Source: JBFWRK01 sp050248955
GTDB taxonomy: Bacteria > Actinomycetota > Acidimicrobiia > Acidimicrobiales > Ilumatobacteraceae
Direction: 5' to 3'
Length of the DNA stretch: 64,000 bases
Assembly: GCA_050248955.1 (NCBI GenBank)
Contig: JBFWRK010000003.1
Span: 248,001 to 312,000, forward strand
The stretch's first letter is position 1. Every line of letters starts with the position of its first letter. The notes under the pieces are model-generated. The model ran no database searches. It was not told where the DNA came from and saw only the letters and a program-made list of their open reading frames with translations. Below, piece by piece: positions 44,058 to 53,313 of the stretch. The position numbers were made by a program, and so were the translations under genes.

Positions 44058-47000
44058 TCAGCCCGCTGACCCGGCGCACACCGTCGGGAGCGAGCGTGCC
44101 CCGGCGAACGTCGATCGCTCGGTCGGGGTCAGCTCCCGCGCCGTGACCTGGCAGGAGTCGAGCGACCAGCGGGCCGGATCGAGCGGCCAGATCACCGCCG
44201 CCGTCCCGTGAAGGCTCACGGCCACGCCGGTGCCCGCCTGCACGTCCCGCACGCCGTCGTCGTCCCAACGGATCGGCAGCCCGACCGGCGTGCGCTCCGA
44301 CACGTCCCACCACCGCATCGTGCCGTCGTCGCCGGCGGAGAGGAGGAGGTCGCCGGAGGGGTCGAAGTCGACGCGGCGCACGCGGTCCGTGTGGCCGGTC
44401 AGCACGCCGATCTGGCGCCAGTCGCTCGTCGCCCACAGGATGATCGTGCGGTCGTCGCTGCCGCTGGCGAGCACGGCACCGTCCGAGCTGAACGCGATCG
44501 AGCTGACCTCGGCGCCGTGCCCGACGAGCTCCATGTTCTCGCCGGAGGCCACGTCGATCACCGCGACCGTGCGCACCTCCTCGCCGGCGCGACCCGCAGC
44601 CACGGTCGAGCCGTCGGGGGACACCGCGACATCCGTGAGCGGCCCGTCGGCGAGCGTGAACGGGCCGGCCACCGTCGTGAGATCGATCGCCGAGAGGAGG
44701 AGGACGTCACCGGCCGTCGTGGCGACGGCGATCGTGGGATCACCGTCGCGAGGCAGGGCGAGCGCGGCGACGTCGAGGTCGTCCCGTCGAGCCCGGGTTG
44801 CTGCCGTCCCGGGGTCGATGATCGTCACTCCCGGGCCACCGAGGACGAGCCCTCCCTCGGGGAGCGCGACGGCCGAAGTCACGTCCCCCGCGCTGCTCGC
44901 GTCATCGAGCACGGTCGTCGTCGGTGTGCCGTCGCTCGACGTCCTGACGAGGACGCCGGTGCGCGTGATCGCCATGGTGGTGTCGCTGGCCGGGTCGATG
45001 GCGACGGCGACGATGCCGTCCTCGGCGACCGTGAGGTGGCCGAGCGCCGGGCGGCCGAGCGCATCCCACTCGACGACGGCATCGGTGCGGACGCCGACGA
45101 CCCTGCTCCCGTCGGCCGACAGCCCGGCCGCGAGCATCGTCGCGAGTGGCTCACCGAGCGGCGACGCCGACCGCATCGGTGGGCCGGCCGGACGGCCCCC
45201 GGTGAGATCCCACTGGCGAACCTCACCGGCGATGTCCACCGACACGAGGCGTTCGCCGGCGACCTGCAACCCGACGACGGGCTCGCTGTGACCGACCAAC
45301 CGGAGCGGCTCGACCAGTCCGCCGGCGACGAGTGCCTCGACGTCGAAGACCAGGATGTCCCCGCTGCTCACACCGCCGACCATCAGCCGCCCGCCCATTG
45401 CGTCGAACGCGAGTGCCTTGACGAGACCGGTCTGCTCCGACGACACATCGGCGAGCTCGGTCCCGAGCTGATCCCACAGGGTGAAACCGAACCGTTCCGT
45501 GCTGGCACCCGCCACCCGGTTGAGGTCCGGTGCCACCGCGACGGCGCTCGGTCGCCCGTCGACGCTCGCGATCGCTCCACCGTTGCCGGTGAGCGTACGG
45601 AGCTCGATCGTCCCCTCGGACGTCCCGAGAGCGAGCAGGTTGCCACCGGCGTCGACGGCGGCGACGATCGCCGGCGCATCGGTCGGGATCGGTTCGAGCC
45701 CGGTCCCGGACGGTGACGTGAGGACGGTGCCGTTCTGGAGCGTGGCCGCGATCGCGCCGGAGTTGCTCGCCGCGATCGCGGTCACCGACGATGCCTCACT
45801 CGCCGGACGGAGCATCGTGCAGGTGTCCTCGATCGCCGCGCACCGCCACACATCGCCGCGGACCGTGCCGACCAGCAGGTCGTTCGTCCCGGGGACGACG
45901 ACGGCGGCGTTCGACGCGTCGCCGATCGCCGGGACCCAGCTCTGGAGCATCTGGGCCGGTTGGGTCAACGACGTGAGCAGCGCGGATCGGGTCGCCGGGA
46001 GGTCGGACACGGCGTTGGCCAGGGTGGCGAGCCGGATCCCCAGATCGGGACGGTCCCCGGCTTCCCTGACCGCCTGGGCCGCGAGTCGGATCGCGAATGC
46101 ATCGCGGTTCTCCCGGCGCTGAGCGGCGTTCTGCCGGAGGAGCACGACCGCCACCGCGATCCCGGCCACCGCGACCAGCAACGATCCGAGTGCGAGCCAT
46201 CGCCGCCGAGCGCCTCGTCGCGCCGCTCGTCTGCTGTTCTCCAAGAAGTCGTGTTCGACGCGGGTCAGGAGGAGGCGACCCTGGCCGACGAGCGGGTCAG
46301 CCTGAGCGAGGAGTCCGGCGGTGGCGAGATGGTGCTCGGAGCGGTCGGAGGCCTGCCAGTTCGCCGCTGCCTCCTCGACGCGCTGACGCACCTCCTCGTC
46401 GCCGGCCCGGGCCGTGATCACCCAACCCTCGAGCCGATGCCACGACGAGATCACTGCGTCGTGCGCGAGCTCGACCTGCTCCCGGTCGGCCACCACCAGC
46501 CTGGCCTTCACGAGCGAATCGATGATCGCTCGGAGCGTCGTCGTGTCGTCGCGCAGGACGTCGAGATCCGCGAGCAGGCGGCGCCGGCGGGCAGGGGGCG
46601 ATCCGGGCGACAGGTGGACCAGCCGGAGCACTGCACTGCGGATCAGCGGTTCGTGTGTCGGGAGGAAGGGCTGGATCGCCCGCTCGGCCAGCTCGTCGAT
46701 CGCACCCGTCACCCTGCCGCCCTCCGCGTAGGCCCGCAGCGTCAACCGGTCGCCCAGCCGCTTCGACCACATCTCGTTGAGGGCCACCGACAGCAACGGC
46801 AGCGCGTTCGGCTGGTCGCGCACGTCGAGCAGGATCTCGTCGAGGAGTCGTGGCTCGAGCCGAGCGCCGCAGACCCACGCGGGACGCTGGATCACGTCTC
46901 GCAGTCCGTCGTCGCCGAGCGGGCCGAGGAGGTGCGTCCCTGCCGAGACGAGCCGGGCGAGCCCGGGATGCTGGAGTAGGTCGTTCAGGAAGTCGGAGCG

Positions 47001-47966
47001 CATCGTCACGATGATCCGGACCGCGTCCGGGCAACGCTCCGCCAGGTGGGTGAGGTTGCCGGCGAGTGCCTGCCGCTGCTCGGGGACGTCGCACTTCGTG
47101 AACATCTCCTCCAACTGGTCGACGAGGAGCACGAGCCCCGTGCCCTCCGGAAGATGTTGGAGCACGAGGAGGACCGCTGTCGCGAGCACCGCCGGATCGA
47201 TCGAGCAGCGGTCGGCGAGCGCGGCCGGCACGTCCGGATCGCTGCTCGCCAGCACGGCGAGGCCGGCGAGCACGGAGCGGCACGGTTCGTGTCCGGGTGT
47301 GACGACGACGGATCGCCAGGCGCGCACCTCGTCGAGCGGCGTCGCCACGAGGCGGGGGAGCACGCCCGCTCGCGCCAGCGAGGACTTGCCGAGCCCGCTG
47401 GGCCCGACGATGGCAGCCAGGCCGGGCCGCCGGCACAGCGCGAGCACCGCTCGGGCGTCGGCGTCCCTGCCGAAGAAGAGATCCGTCTCGTCGCTGTTGA
47501 AGGATCGCAGCCCCGGGTACGGCACCCGGCCGCTGGTCGTAGCCGGTGGCTCCGCGCTCGCATCGAGGCCCCGAACGGCGTCGGCGATGCGATCGACGAT
47601 CTCGTCCGTGAGCGCATCGTCGAACTCGAGGTACGAGTACCTGGTGAGCTGCTGCCAGTGGTCGCCTGCTCGGGCCGCCCCGGGGAGCAGCAACGGGATG
47701 ATCGGGAAGTCGAGGTCGGCGACCGATCTGTCGAGCGCCTGTTCGACCTCGAACGCCTGCACGCCGCCGATGCCGGACGGCCCGATCGCGACGACGACGG
47801 ATCGCGCGTCCCGGATCCCCTGGGTGATCTCCTCGCGCCAGCGGTCGCCGGCCTGGATGTCGGTGCGGTCGAACCAGACGTCGAGCCCGCGCTGCGAGAG
47901 CCCACCGGCGACGAGCGCGACGTGGTCCTCGTCGCTGTGCCGGTAGGAGACGAAGACGTCGGGCAC
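44058..47966 (-). CDS. TIR - nSTAND NTPase - TM - WD40 protein
   Basis: The 1302-residue protein has four parts. Residues 1-135 are a TIR domain (DVFVSYRHSDEDHVA; possible catalytic Glu73/Glu75 in AFEVEQAL). About 150-560 is a novel-STAND NTPase (PGLRSFNSDETDLFFGRDAD, Walker A GPSGLGKSS 188-196, Walker B LVLLVDQLEE). A membrane helix follows at 590-610, and 650-1290 is a WD40 propeller (WD-type repeats such as LVGHGAEVSSIAFSSDGAVLASGSDDRTIILW). TIR-STAND proteins can sense a signal and deplete NAD or recruit partners, some against phage. The GTG start is 5 bp after the lipoprotein stop, implying coupled expression. Confidence 0.88.
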   Translation of the reverse strand: MPDVFVSYRHSDEDHVALVAGGLSQRGLDVWFDRTDIQAGDRWREEITQGIRDARSVVVAIGPSGIGGVQAFEVEQALDRSVADLDFPIIPLLLPGAARAGDHWQQLTRYSYLEFDDALTDEIVDRIADAVRGLDASAEPPATTSGRVPYPGLRSFNSDETDLFFGRDADARAVLALCRRPGLAAIVGPSGLGKSSLARAGVLPRLVATPLDEVRAWRSVVVTPGHEPCRSVLAGLAVLASSDPDVPAALADRCSIDPAVLATAVLLVLQHLPEGTGLVLLVDQLEEMFTKCDVPEQRQALAGNLTHLAERCPDAVRIIVTMRSDFLNDLLQHPGLARLVSAGTHLLGPLGDDGLRDVIQRPAWVCGARLEPRLLDEILLDVRDQPNALPLLSVALNEMWSKRLGDRLTLRAYAEGGRVTGAIDELAERAIQPFLPTHEPLIRSAVLRLVHLSPGSPPARRRRLLADLDVLRDDTTTLRAIIDSLVKARLVVADREQVELAHDAVISSWHRLEGWVITARAGDEEVRQRVEEAAANWQASDRSEHHLATAGLLAQADPLVGQGRLLLTRVEHDFLENSRRAARRGARRRWLALGSLLVAVAGIAVAVVLLRQNAAQRRENRDAFAIRLAAQAVREAGDRPDLGIRLATLANAVSDLPATRSALLTSLTQPAQMLQSWVPAIGDASNAAVVVPGTNDLLVGTVRGDVWRCAAIEDTCTMLRPASEASSVTAIAASNSGAIAATLQNGTVLTSPSGTGLEPIPTDAPAIVAAVDAGGNLLALGTSEGTIELRTLTGNGGAIASVDGRPSAVAVAPDLNRVAGASTERFGFTLWDQLGTELADVSSEQTGLVKALAFDAMGGRLMVGGVSSGDILVFDVEALVAGGLVEPLRLVGHSEPVVGLQVAGERLVSVDIAGEVRQWDLTGGRPAGPPMRSASPLGEPLATMLAAGLSADGSRVVGVRTDAVVEWDALGRPALGHLTVAEDGIVAVAIDPASDTTMAITRTGVLVRTSSDGTPTTTVLDDASSAGDVTSAVALPEGGLVLGGPGVTIIDPGTAATRARRDDLDVAALALPRDGDPTIAVATTAGDVLLLSAIDLTTVAGPFTLADGPLTDVAVSPDGSTVAAGRAGEEVRTVAVIDVASGENMELVGHGAEVSSIAFSSDGAVLASGSDDRTIILWATSDWRQIGVLTGHTDRVRRVDFDPSGDLLLSAGDDGTMRWWDVSERTPVGLPIRWDDDGVRDVQAGTGVAVSLHGTAAVIWPLDPARWSLDSCQVTARELTPTERSTFAGARSLPTVCAGSAG

Positions 47967-47971
47967 GGCCG

Positions 47972-49240
47972 TCAGGGAGTGGGGAGCGTGATCGTGATCG
48001 AGTCGCTGGTGTGGCTGGCGTCGATGGTGTCCGTCCTGACCGTGATCACGCACGGAGCGGCGCTCGTGAGGGGGGCCAGGAAGGCGACCGTGAACGTGTA
48101 CGTGGCAGCTCCCACGAGGCGGTCAGGAGCAGTCCCGCACACGCCACCGGCCGCGTCCGCGGTCTCGACGACAACGCTCCAGGCGAGGTTCAGGCTCACC
48201 GACACCGACACCGACGTCGAGCCCTCCGGGGCCGCGCCGACCGTGTGCCCGGTGAACCTGACGATCGTCGGATCGATCGTGAAGCGTGCCCTGACACTCG
48301 CGGCATCGTACAGCCGAGATGCGTCCACGAACGCTTCGACGATGCACGTCCGTGGCAGGACGCCGCCGGTCAACGGCACTTCGAGGTTCGTGCCGGCGAT
48401 GGTGCAGTAGTGCTCCCCGAGATCGTCGGCGAGCGTGCGATAGCCGACGGTGGCTCCGGAGCTCGTCGAAGCCGTGAGCGGGATCGAGAACGGCACTCGG
48501 CGATGTTCGGTACGGGAGTCCGCGATGCCGCTGATGACCGGCTTCGCCTTCGCAATGGTGACGGATCGCGTCACGGGTGGCGCAGGCTGCCAGTCGGCGG
48601 ACCCACCCTGCGAGGCGGTGACGCGGCACTCGCCGACATCGGTCGCCCGGATGACGCCGAGGGCGGGGTTCTCCACCATGCAGGCACCGGTGGCTCGGAA
48701 GTCGATGGCGAGGCGGGAGGTGGCGGACGCGTTGATCGTGCGCGGCTCGCCGTACGCCCACGGTTCCAGGATCGCCCCGATGGTGATCTGCTGCGGCTGC
48801 GGCGCGCTCGTGGTCGGCGTCGTCGTCGACCCGCGGGAGGTCGTCGTGGCCTGCGTCGTCGTCGTGGGGCCGCCACCCGTGCCAGGCGGCGTGGCAGACG
48901 TGGTCGTCGTGTCCGCGGTCGTCGCCGAACCGGCGATCGTCGATGCGGAGGCCGACGTCGTACCCGGGCCACTGCTGCTCCCGGACGTGGCGCCGGGGTT
49001 CGAGCCGGTGGTCGTCCCGCCGGCGGACGGCCGTGATGTGGACGTCGAGGCCGTCGGACCGGCCGATGCCGCGTCGGTCGAGGATGTCGATGCATCGGGC
49101 GCAGAATCCTGGACCTCACCGGTCGGCGACGACAGGAGCGTGTCGAGTGCCGTGTTGTCGGCATCGTCGGTGGTCGGTGAACCGCACGCGGCCAGCAAGC
49201 CGGCCATGATGAGCGCCGCCACCACCTTGCACGAACGCAT
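47972..49240 (-). CDS. Ig-like lipoprotein coupled to the TIR-STAND gene
   Basis: The 422-residue protein has a signal peptide with lipobox LLAAC (MRSCKVVAALIMAGLLAACGSP), a long Ser/Thr/Ala-rich stalk (about 25-150) and Ig-like/MBG-type beta modules (ITIGAILEPWAYGEPRTINASATSRLAIDFRATGACMVEN). It is likely anchored outside the membrane. It is a paralogue of 38919-40088 but with a longer stalk. It lies directly upstream of the TIR-STAND-WD40 gene on the same strand with 5 bp between stop and start. Confidence 0.78.
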   Translation of the reverse strand: MRSCKVVAALIMAGLLAACGSPTTDDADNTALDTLLSSPTGEVQDSAPDASTSSTDAASAGPTASTSTSRPSAGGTTTGSNPGATSGSSSGPGTTSASASTIAGSATTADTTTTSATPPGTGGGPTTTTQATTTSRGSTTTPTTSAPQPQQITIGAILEPWAYGEPRTINASATSRLAIDFRATGACMVENPALGVIRATDVGECRVTASQGGSADWQPAPPVTRSVTIAKAKPVISGIADSRTEHRRVPFSIPLTASTSSGATVGYRTLADDLGEHYCTIAGTNLEVPLTGGVLPRTCIVEAFVDASRLYDAASVRARFTIDPTIVRFTGHTVGAAPEGSTSVSVSVSLNLAWSVVVETADAAGGVCGTAPDRLVGAATYTFTVAFLAPLTSAAPCVITVRTDTIDASHTSDSITITLPTP

Positions 49241-49323
49241 CGTTGCTCCCTCCCACCCCGGAGGAGCCCACGTCGGTTCCTGCCAGCCGGAGAATGCCCA
49301 TTACGAGCGAGGACCCTGGCGAT

Positions 49324-49354
49324 CAGATACGTCCAGGGTGGTGACCGATGTCAA
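49324..49354 (-). promoter_or_regulatory. Promoter shared with the first lipoprotein gene
   Basis: On the minus strand TTGACA (49349-49354) is followed after 19 bp by TATCTG (49324-49329), with the same CGGTCAC next to the -35 as at 40139-40169. It drives the lipoprotein/TIR-STAND operon; leader about 83 bp. Confidence 0.6.
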
Positions 49355-49405
49355 TGGGCCGTCCCGTGCGACGGCCCGGCCTGCCTGATCCGGGCCCTCG
49401 ACGCC

Positions 49406-49411
49406 TAGCAT
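49406..49411 (+). promoter_or_regulatory. Candidate -10 element TAGCAT, gatC start
   Basis: TAGCAT is 8 bp before the GTG at 49420 with no ribosome site. Confidence 0.45.
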
Positions 49412-49419
49412 CGGTACCC

Positions 49420-49722
49420 GTGTCCGAACGCATCTCCGCCGAGGTCGTCGCCAAGGTGGCCCACCTCGCGCGTCTCGCTCTCACCCCCGACGAGGTCGAG
49501 CGCTACACGCATCAGCTCGCCGACATGCTCGACCACTTCGCAGACATCGACTCGCTCGATCTGTCAGCGGTGCAGCCGATGACGCAGCCGTTGCCGCAGC
49601 AGAACGTCTTCCGTGAGGACGTCGAGTTGCCGCCGCTCGACCGCGACGAGGTCCTCGCTGCAGCTCCCGACGCCGAGGACGGTCGGTTCCGGATCCCGCC
49701 GGTCCTCGGGGAGTCGGCATGA
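49420..49722 (+). CDS. gatC: Glutamyl/aspartyl-tRNA amidotransferase subunit C
   Basis: The 100-residue protein has VAHLARLALTPDEVERYTHQLADMLDHFADIDSLDLSAVQPM, the GatC core that clamps GatA to GatB. The GTG at 49420 gives the normal length; an upstream ATG would add 24 poorly conserved residues. Its stop overlaps gatA (ATGA). With GatA and GatB it makes Gln-tRNA and/or Asn-tRNA from mischarged tRNA. Confidence 0.92.
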   Translation: MSERISAEVVAKVAHLARLALTPDEVERYTHQLADMLDHFADIDSLDLSAVQPMTQPLPQQNVFREDVELPPLDRDEVLAAAPDAEDGRFRIPPVLGESA

Positions 49723-51152
49723 CCGCGCGGCCGTTCCCGACCGCGATCGAGCTCGCTGCATCCGTCCGCTCGGGCGCCCGCAGCGCAGTCGACGTCGTCG
49801 ACGAGCACCTCACCCGGATCGCCGGTCGAGAGGGTGAGATCCACGCGTTCAACCTCGTGCTCGCCGACGAGGCGCGGGCCGCCGCGGCCGAGATCGACCG
49901 GCGAGTCGGCACGGGCGAGGACCCCGGTCCGCTCGCCGGCGTTCCCGTCGCGCTGAAGGACAACCTCTGCACGCGCGGTGTCGCGACGACGTGCTCGTCG
50001 AAGATCCTCGAGGGCTGGAAGCCGCCGTACACGGCGACCGTGGTCGAGCGGCTCGTCGCCGCCGGTGCGATCCCGATCGGCAAGACGAACCTCGACGAGT
50101 TCGCGATGGGCTCCTCCACCGAGAACTCGGCGTTCGGTCCCACCCGCAATCCGCACGACACGAGCCGCGTGCCCGGAGGTTCGAGTGGCGGCAGCGCCGC
50201 CGCCGTTGCGGCGGGCTTCGCGGCGGTTTCCCTCGGATCCGACACCGGCGGTTCGATCCGCCAGCCGGCCGCGCTGTGCGGCACGGTCGGCGTCAAACCG
50301 ACCTACGGACTCGTCAGCCGCTACGGACTCGTCGCGTTCGCATCCAGCCTCGATCAGATCGGACCGTTCACCCACACCGTCGCCGACGCCGCCTTGCTGC
50401 TCGAGGTCATCGGCGGTCACGACCCGATGGACTCGACCTCGATCCAGCAGCCCGCGCCGTCGCTCGGCGCGGTGTTGGACCAAGGCGTCGACGGACTGCG
50501 GGTCGGGCGGATCACGGACCTGCCCGGGGGCGCCGATCCCGACGTGCTCGAGCGAGTGGAGGCGGCGTTCGACGCGCTGCGCGCCGCGGGAGCACAGATC
50601 GTCGACGTGGAGGTGCCCGCGTTCGGGTACGGGCTCACGTCGTACTACCTCGTCGCGCCCGCCGAGGCGAGCAGCAACCTGTCCCGCTACGACGGGGTGC
50701 GCTACGGGTTGCGCGTCGCCGCCGACAGCACGGTCGACATGATGGCCGCCACCCGCGCCGCCGGGTTCGGCGACGAAGTGAAGCGGCGGATCATGCTCGG
50801 CACCTACGCGCTGTCCGCCGGCTACTACGAGGCCTACTACGGCAAGGCGCTCAAGGTGCGGCGGATGATCGCCGACGACTTCGGGCGGGCGTACGAGCGT
50901 GCGGACGTGCTGCTCACGCCGACCTCGCCGACCGTCGCCTTCCCGCTCGGCTCCAAGGGTGACAACCCATTCGCGATGTACCTCTGCGACACGTACACGA
51001 TCCCCACCAACCTGGCCGGCCATCCCGGCATGAGCGTGCCGTTCGGCACCGGCGCCGACGACCTGCCCGTCGGCGTGCAGGTGCTCGCGCCGGCGCTCGG
51101 CGAGGCTGTGATGTTCCGCGCCGCGGCAGTCCTCGAGGAGGCAGCGAAGTGA
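49719..51152 (+). CDS. gatA: Glutamyl/aspartyl-tRNA amidotransferase subunit A (amidase)
   Basis: The 477-residue amidase has the signature GGSSGGSAAAVAAGFAAVSLGSDTGGSIRQPAALCG with the catalytic Ser pair and Lys in VALKDNLCT. It frees ammonia from glutamine for transfer in GatB. The ATG overlaps the gatC stop and its end overlaps gatB. Confidence 0.95.
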   Translation: MTARPFPTAIELAASVRSGARSAVDVVDEHLTRIAGREGEIHAFNLVLADEARAAAAEIDRRVGTGEDPGPLAGVPVALKDNLCTRGVATTCSSKILEGWKPPYTATVVERLVAAGAIPIGKTNLDEFAMGSSTENSAFGPTRNPHDTSRVPGGSSGGSAAAVAAGFAAVSLGSDTGGSIRQPAALCGTVGVKPTYGLVSRYGLVAFASSLDQIGPFTHTVADAALLLEVIGGHDPMDSTSIQQPAPSLGAVLDQGVDGLRVGRITDLPGGADPDVLERVEAAFDALRAAGAQIVDVEVPAFGYGLTSYYLVAPAEASSNLSRYDGVRYGLRVAADSTVDMMAATRAAGFGDEVKRRIMLGTYALSAGYYEAYYGKALKVRRMIADDFGRAYERADVLLTPTSPTVAFPLGSKGDNPFAMYLCDTYTIPTNLAGHPGMSVPFGTGADDLPVGVQVLAPALGEAVMFRAAAVLEEAAK

Positions 51153-52624
51153 GCGACACGACCGAGACCGTGGTGCAGCACGAGTCGGGCCTGCCGAACG
51201 GTTGGGAGCTCGTCGTCGGTCTCGAGGTGCACGTCGAGCTCGCCACCCGCACGAAGCTGTTCAGCGCGAGTGCGAACCGCTTCGGGGACGAGCCGAACAC
51301 GAACATCGATCCGGTCACGCTCGGACTGCCCGGCGCGCTGCCGGTGCTGAACCGGCAGGCCGTCGAGTTCGCGATGAGCATCGGCCTCGCGCTCAACTGC
51401 CAGGTACGTCCGAGCATCTTTCATCGGAAGAACTACTTCTACCCGGACCTTCCGAAGGCGTACCAGATCTCGCAGTACGACGAGCCGATCACCGTCGACG
51501 GCTGGCTCGAGCTGCCGAGTGGGAAGCGGATCGGCATCGAACGTGCCCACATGGAGGAGGACACCGGGAAGTCGACCCACGTGGGCGGTACGGGTGGCCG
51601 GATCCACGGCAGCGACTTCTCGCTGATCGACTTCAACCGTGCCGGCGTCCCGCTCGTCGAGATCGTCAGCCGGCCCGACATCCGCACGTCCGAGGAAGCG
51701 CGCCAGTACGTGACCGAGCTGCGGGCGATCCTCGTCGCGATCGGCGCCTCCGACGCGAAGATGGAGGAAGGGTCGATGCGGGTCGACGCCAACGTCTCCG
51801 TACGACGGCCCGGGGATCCCTTCGGTACCCGCTGCGAGATCAAGAACGTGAACTCGGTGCGCTCGCTCGGACGGGCGATCGAGTACGAGGCGCGCCGGCA
51901 GATCGACCTGATCGAGAGTAGTGACCGGGTCCGCCAGCAGACGCGCCACTGGAACGAGAACGACGGCCGCACGCACACCCTGCGGACGAAGGAAGATGCG
52001 GACGACTACCGCTACTTCCCCGAGCCCGACCTCGTGCCGGTCGTGCCCGATGCCGCCTGGATCGAGCGTGTGCGCGCCGCGCTGCCGATGCTCCCCGCCG
52101 CCCGCCGGCACCGTCTGGCCGAAGCGACCGGCTCGCCCGTGGATGCCGAGCCGGTGATGCTCGTCGTCGAGCGCGGCCACGACGAGTACGTGCTCGCTGT
52201 GATCGCGGCCGGTGGTGAACCGGTTCGTGCGCTGGTCCACGTCCAGCAGAACCTGGGGGACGGCGACAACGCCGAGCGCGTGCCGGCGGCCGACCTGGCT
52301 GCGCTCACCCGGCTCGAGGTCGACGGCAAGCTGACCGCGACACAGGCCCGCCTGGTCCTTGCCGAGCTGATCGCGTCGGGCGGCGGCGACGCGGCGGCGA
52401 TCGCGACGGCGAAGGGCTTCGAGGCGATGGACAGCGCCGCGCTGGAAGGCGCCGTCGACGAGGCGATCGCTGCCGATCCTGATGCCTGGGCGAAGTACTG
52501 CGCCGGGGAGGAGAAGGCTGCCGGCGCGCTCGTCGGGCGGATCATGAAGGCGACGAAGGGCAAGGCCGACGGCAAGGCCGTCACCGCGAGCCTGCAGACC
52601 CGACGCGCCGCCGCCACGACCTGA
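51149..52624 (+). CDS. gatB: Aspartyl/glutamyl-tRNA amidotransferase subunit B
   Basis: The 491-residue protein begins WELVVGLEVHVELATRTKLFS and has the block FHRKNYFYPDLPKAYQISQYDEPI, then HMEEDTGKS and DFNRAGVPLVEIVS, typical of GatB. It phosphorylates and amidates Glu-tRNA(Gln). The C-terminal YqeY-like tail domain is present. The GTG start overlaps the gatA stop (GTGA), so gatCAB is one transcript. Confidence 0.95.
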   Translation: MSDTTETVVQHESGLPNGWELVVGLEVHVELATRTKLFSASANRFGDEPNTNIDPVTLGLPGALPVLNRQAVEFAMSIGLALNCQVRPSIFHRKNYFYPDLPKAYQISQYDEPITVDGWLELPSGKRIGIERAHMEEDTGKSTHVGGTGGRIHGSDFSLIDFNRAGVPLVEIVSRPDIRTSEEARQYVTELRAILVAIGASDAKMEEGSMRVDANVSVRRPGDPFGTRCEIKNVNSVRSLGRAIEYEARRQIDLIESSDRVRQQTRHWNENDGRTHTLRTKEDADDYRYFPEPDLVPVVPDAAWIERVRAALPMLPAARRHRLAEATGSPVDAEPVMLVVERGHDEYVLAVIAAGGEPVRALVHVQQNLGDGDNAERVPAADLAALTRLEVDGKLTATQARLVLAELIASGGGDAAAIATAKGFEAMDSAALEGAVDEAIAADPDAWAKYCAGEEKAAGALVGRIMKATKGKADGKAVTASLQTRRAAATT

Positions 52625-52672
52625 CCGCTGCTCGCCGGCGCCAGCTGCCCCGACGAAGCGCTGGCGCGTTCG

Positions 52673-53209
52673 TCAGCGGACGTCGCTCGCGTGGACGGAC
52701 CGGGCGCACTCGAGGTACTCGAGGACGGTCATGCCGGGAACGATCTCGTACGAGACCGAACCGTCCGTCGAGAGCCGCCGGAGCACCCGTGCGAGGCCCT
52801 CGGCATATGACTGTGCCAGCTCTGCGTCGTCCCACTCGTACAGACCGGCGTAGTCGCCCGTTTCCGGGTCCTCCAGCCACATCTTGGAGCGGAACCCCTT
52901 GAGGCCGACGAAGAGCGGTGTCGTGACGATGCACGTGACGCGGAACAGCGCCCGCGCCCAACGCCGGCGCGGCCCGAGGACGCCGAGGTGGAACCGCGGC
53001 TGGAGCACAGCGGGTGGGGATGACGTCGACCACGCATCCGGGTCCTTCACGGTGCGCCGGAACGCCGTGTACGTGCGTCCGTCACTCATCCGCAGCTCCT
53101 GGCCGATGTGGCCGCCCCTGGCGCTGTGCGTGCGCCGTGTGAGCAGATCGCGCGCAGCGGTCGGGAACGAGCGAACCCACGTCGAGAACCCGAGTGAGAC
53201 GGGAGCCAT
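52673..53209 (-). CDS. YdhR-like putative monooxygenase-family protein
   Basis: The 178-residue protein ends with a segment resembling the YdhR ferredoxin-like fold: FRSKMWLEDPETGDYAGLYEWDDAELAQSYAEGL. The N-terminal 60 residues are basic and not clearly related to anything. The ATG at 53209 has a GGAGG site 5 bp before it, so it is favoured over 53227. The function is unknown; YdhR is a small ABM-type putative monooxygenase. Confidence 0.55.
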   Translation of the reverse strand: MAPVSLGFSTWVRSFPTAARDLLTRRTHSARGGHIGQELRMSDGRTYTAFRRTVKDPDAWSTSSPPAVLQPRFHLGVLGPRRRWARALFRVTCIVTTPLFVGLKGFRSKMWLEDPETGDYAGLYEWDDAELAQSYAEGLARVLRRLSTDGSVSYEIVPGMTVLEYLECARSVHASDVR

Positions 53210-53313
53210 GTGCACCTCCGACACCACACTGCCTCGGCCAGTGACGATCGCGCAGGGCCGAACGTCACGACGCGCCGCGGTCCCTGTGCCGCCCGTCCGC
53301 GGCCGGACGACGG

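Noticed and set aside
44056..44071. Palindrome GGTCAGC-CC-GCTGACC at the stop of the TIR-STAND gene
   Set aside because: The half sites face the other way from the TCTGAC...GTCAGA operators, it overlaps coding sequence, and in GC-rich DNA such short palindromes are common. It could be a weak hairpin only.
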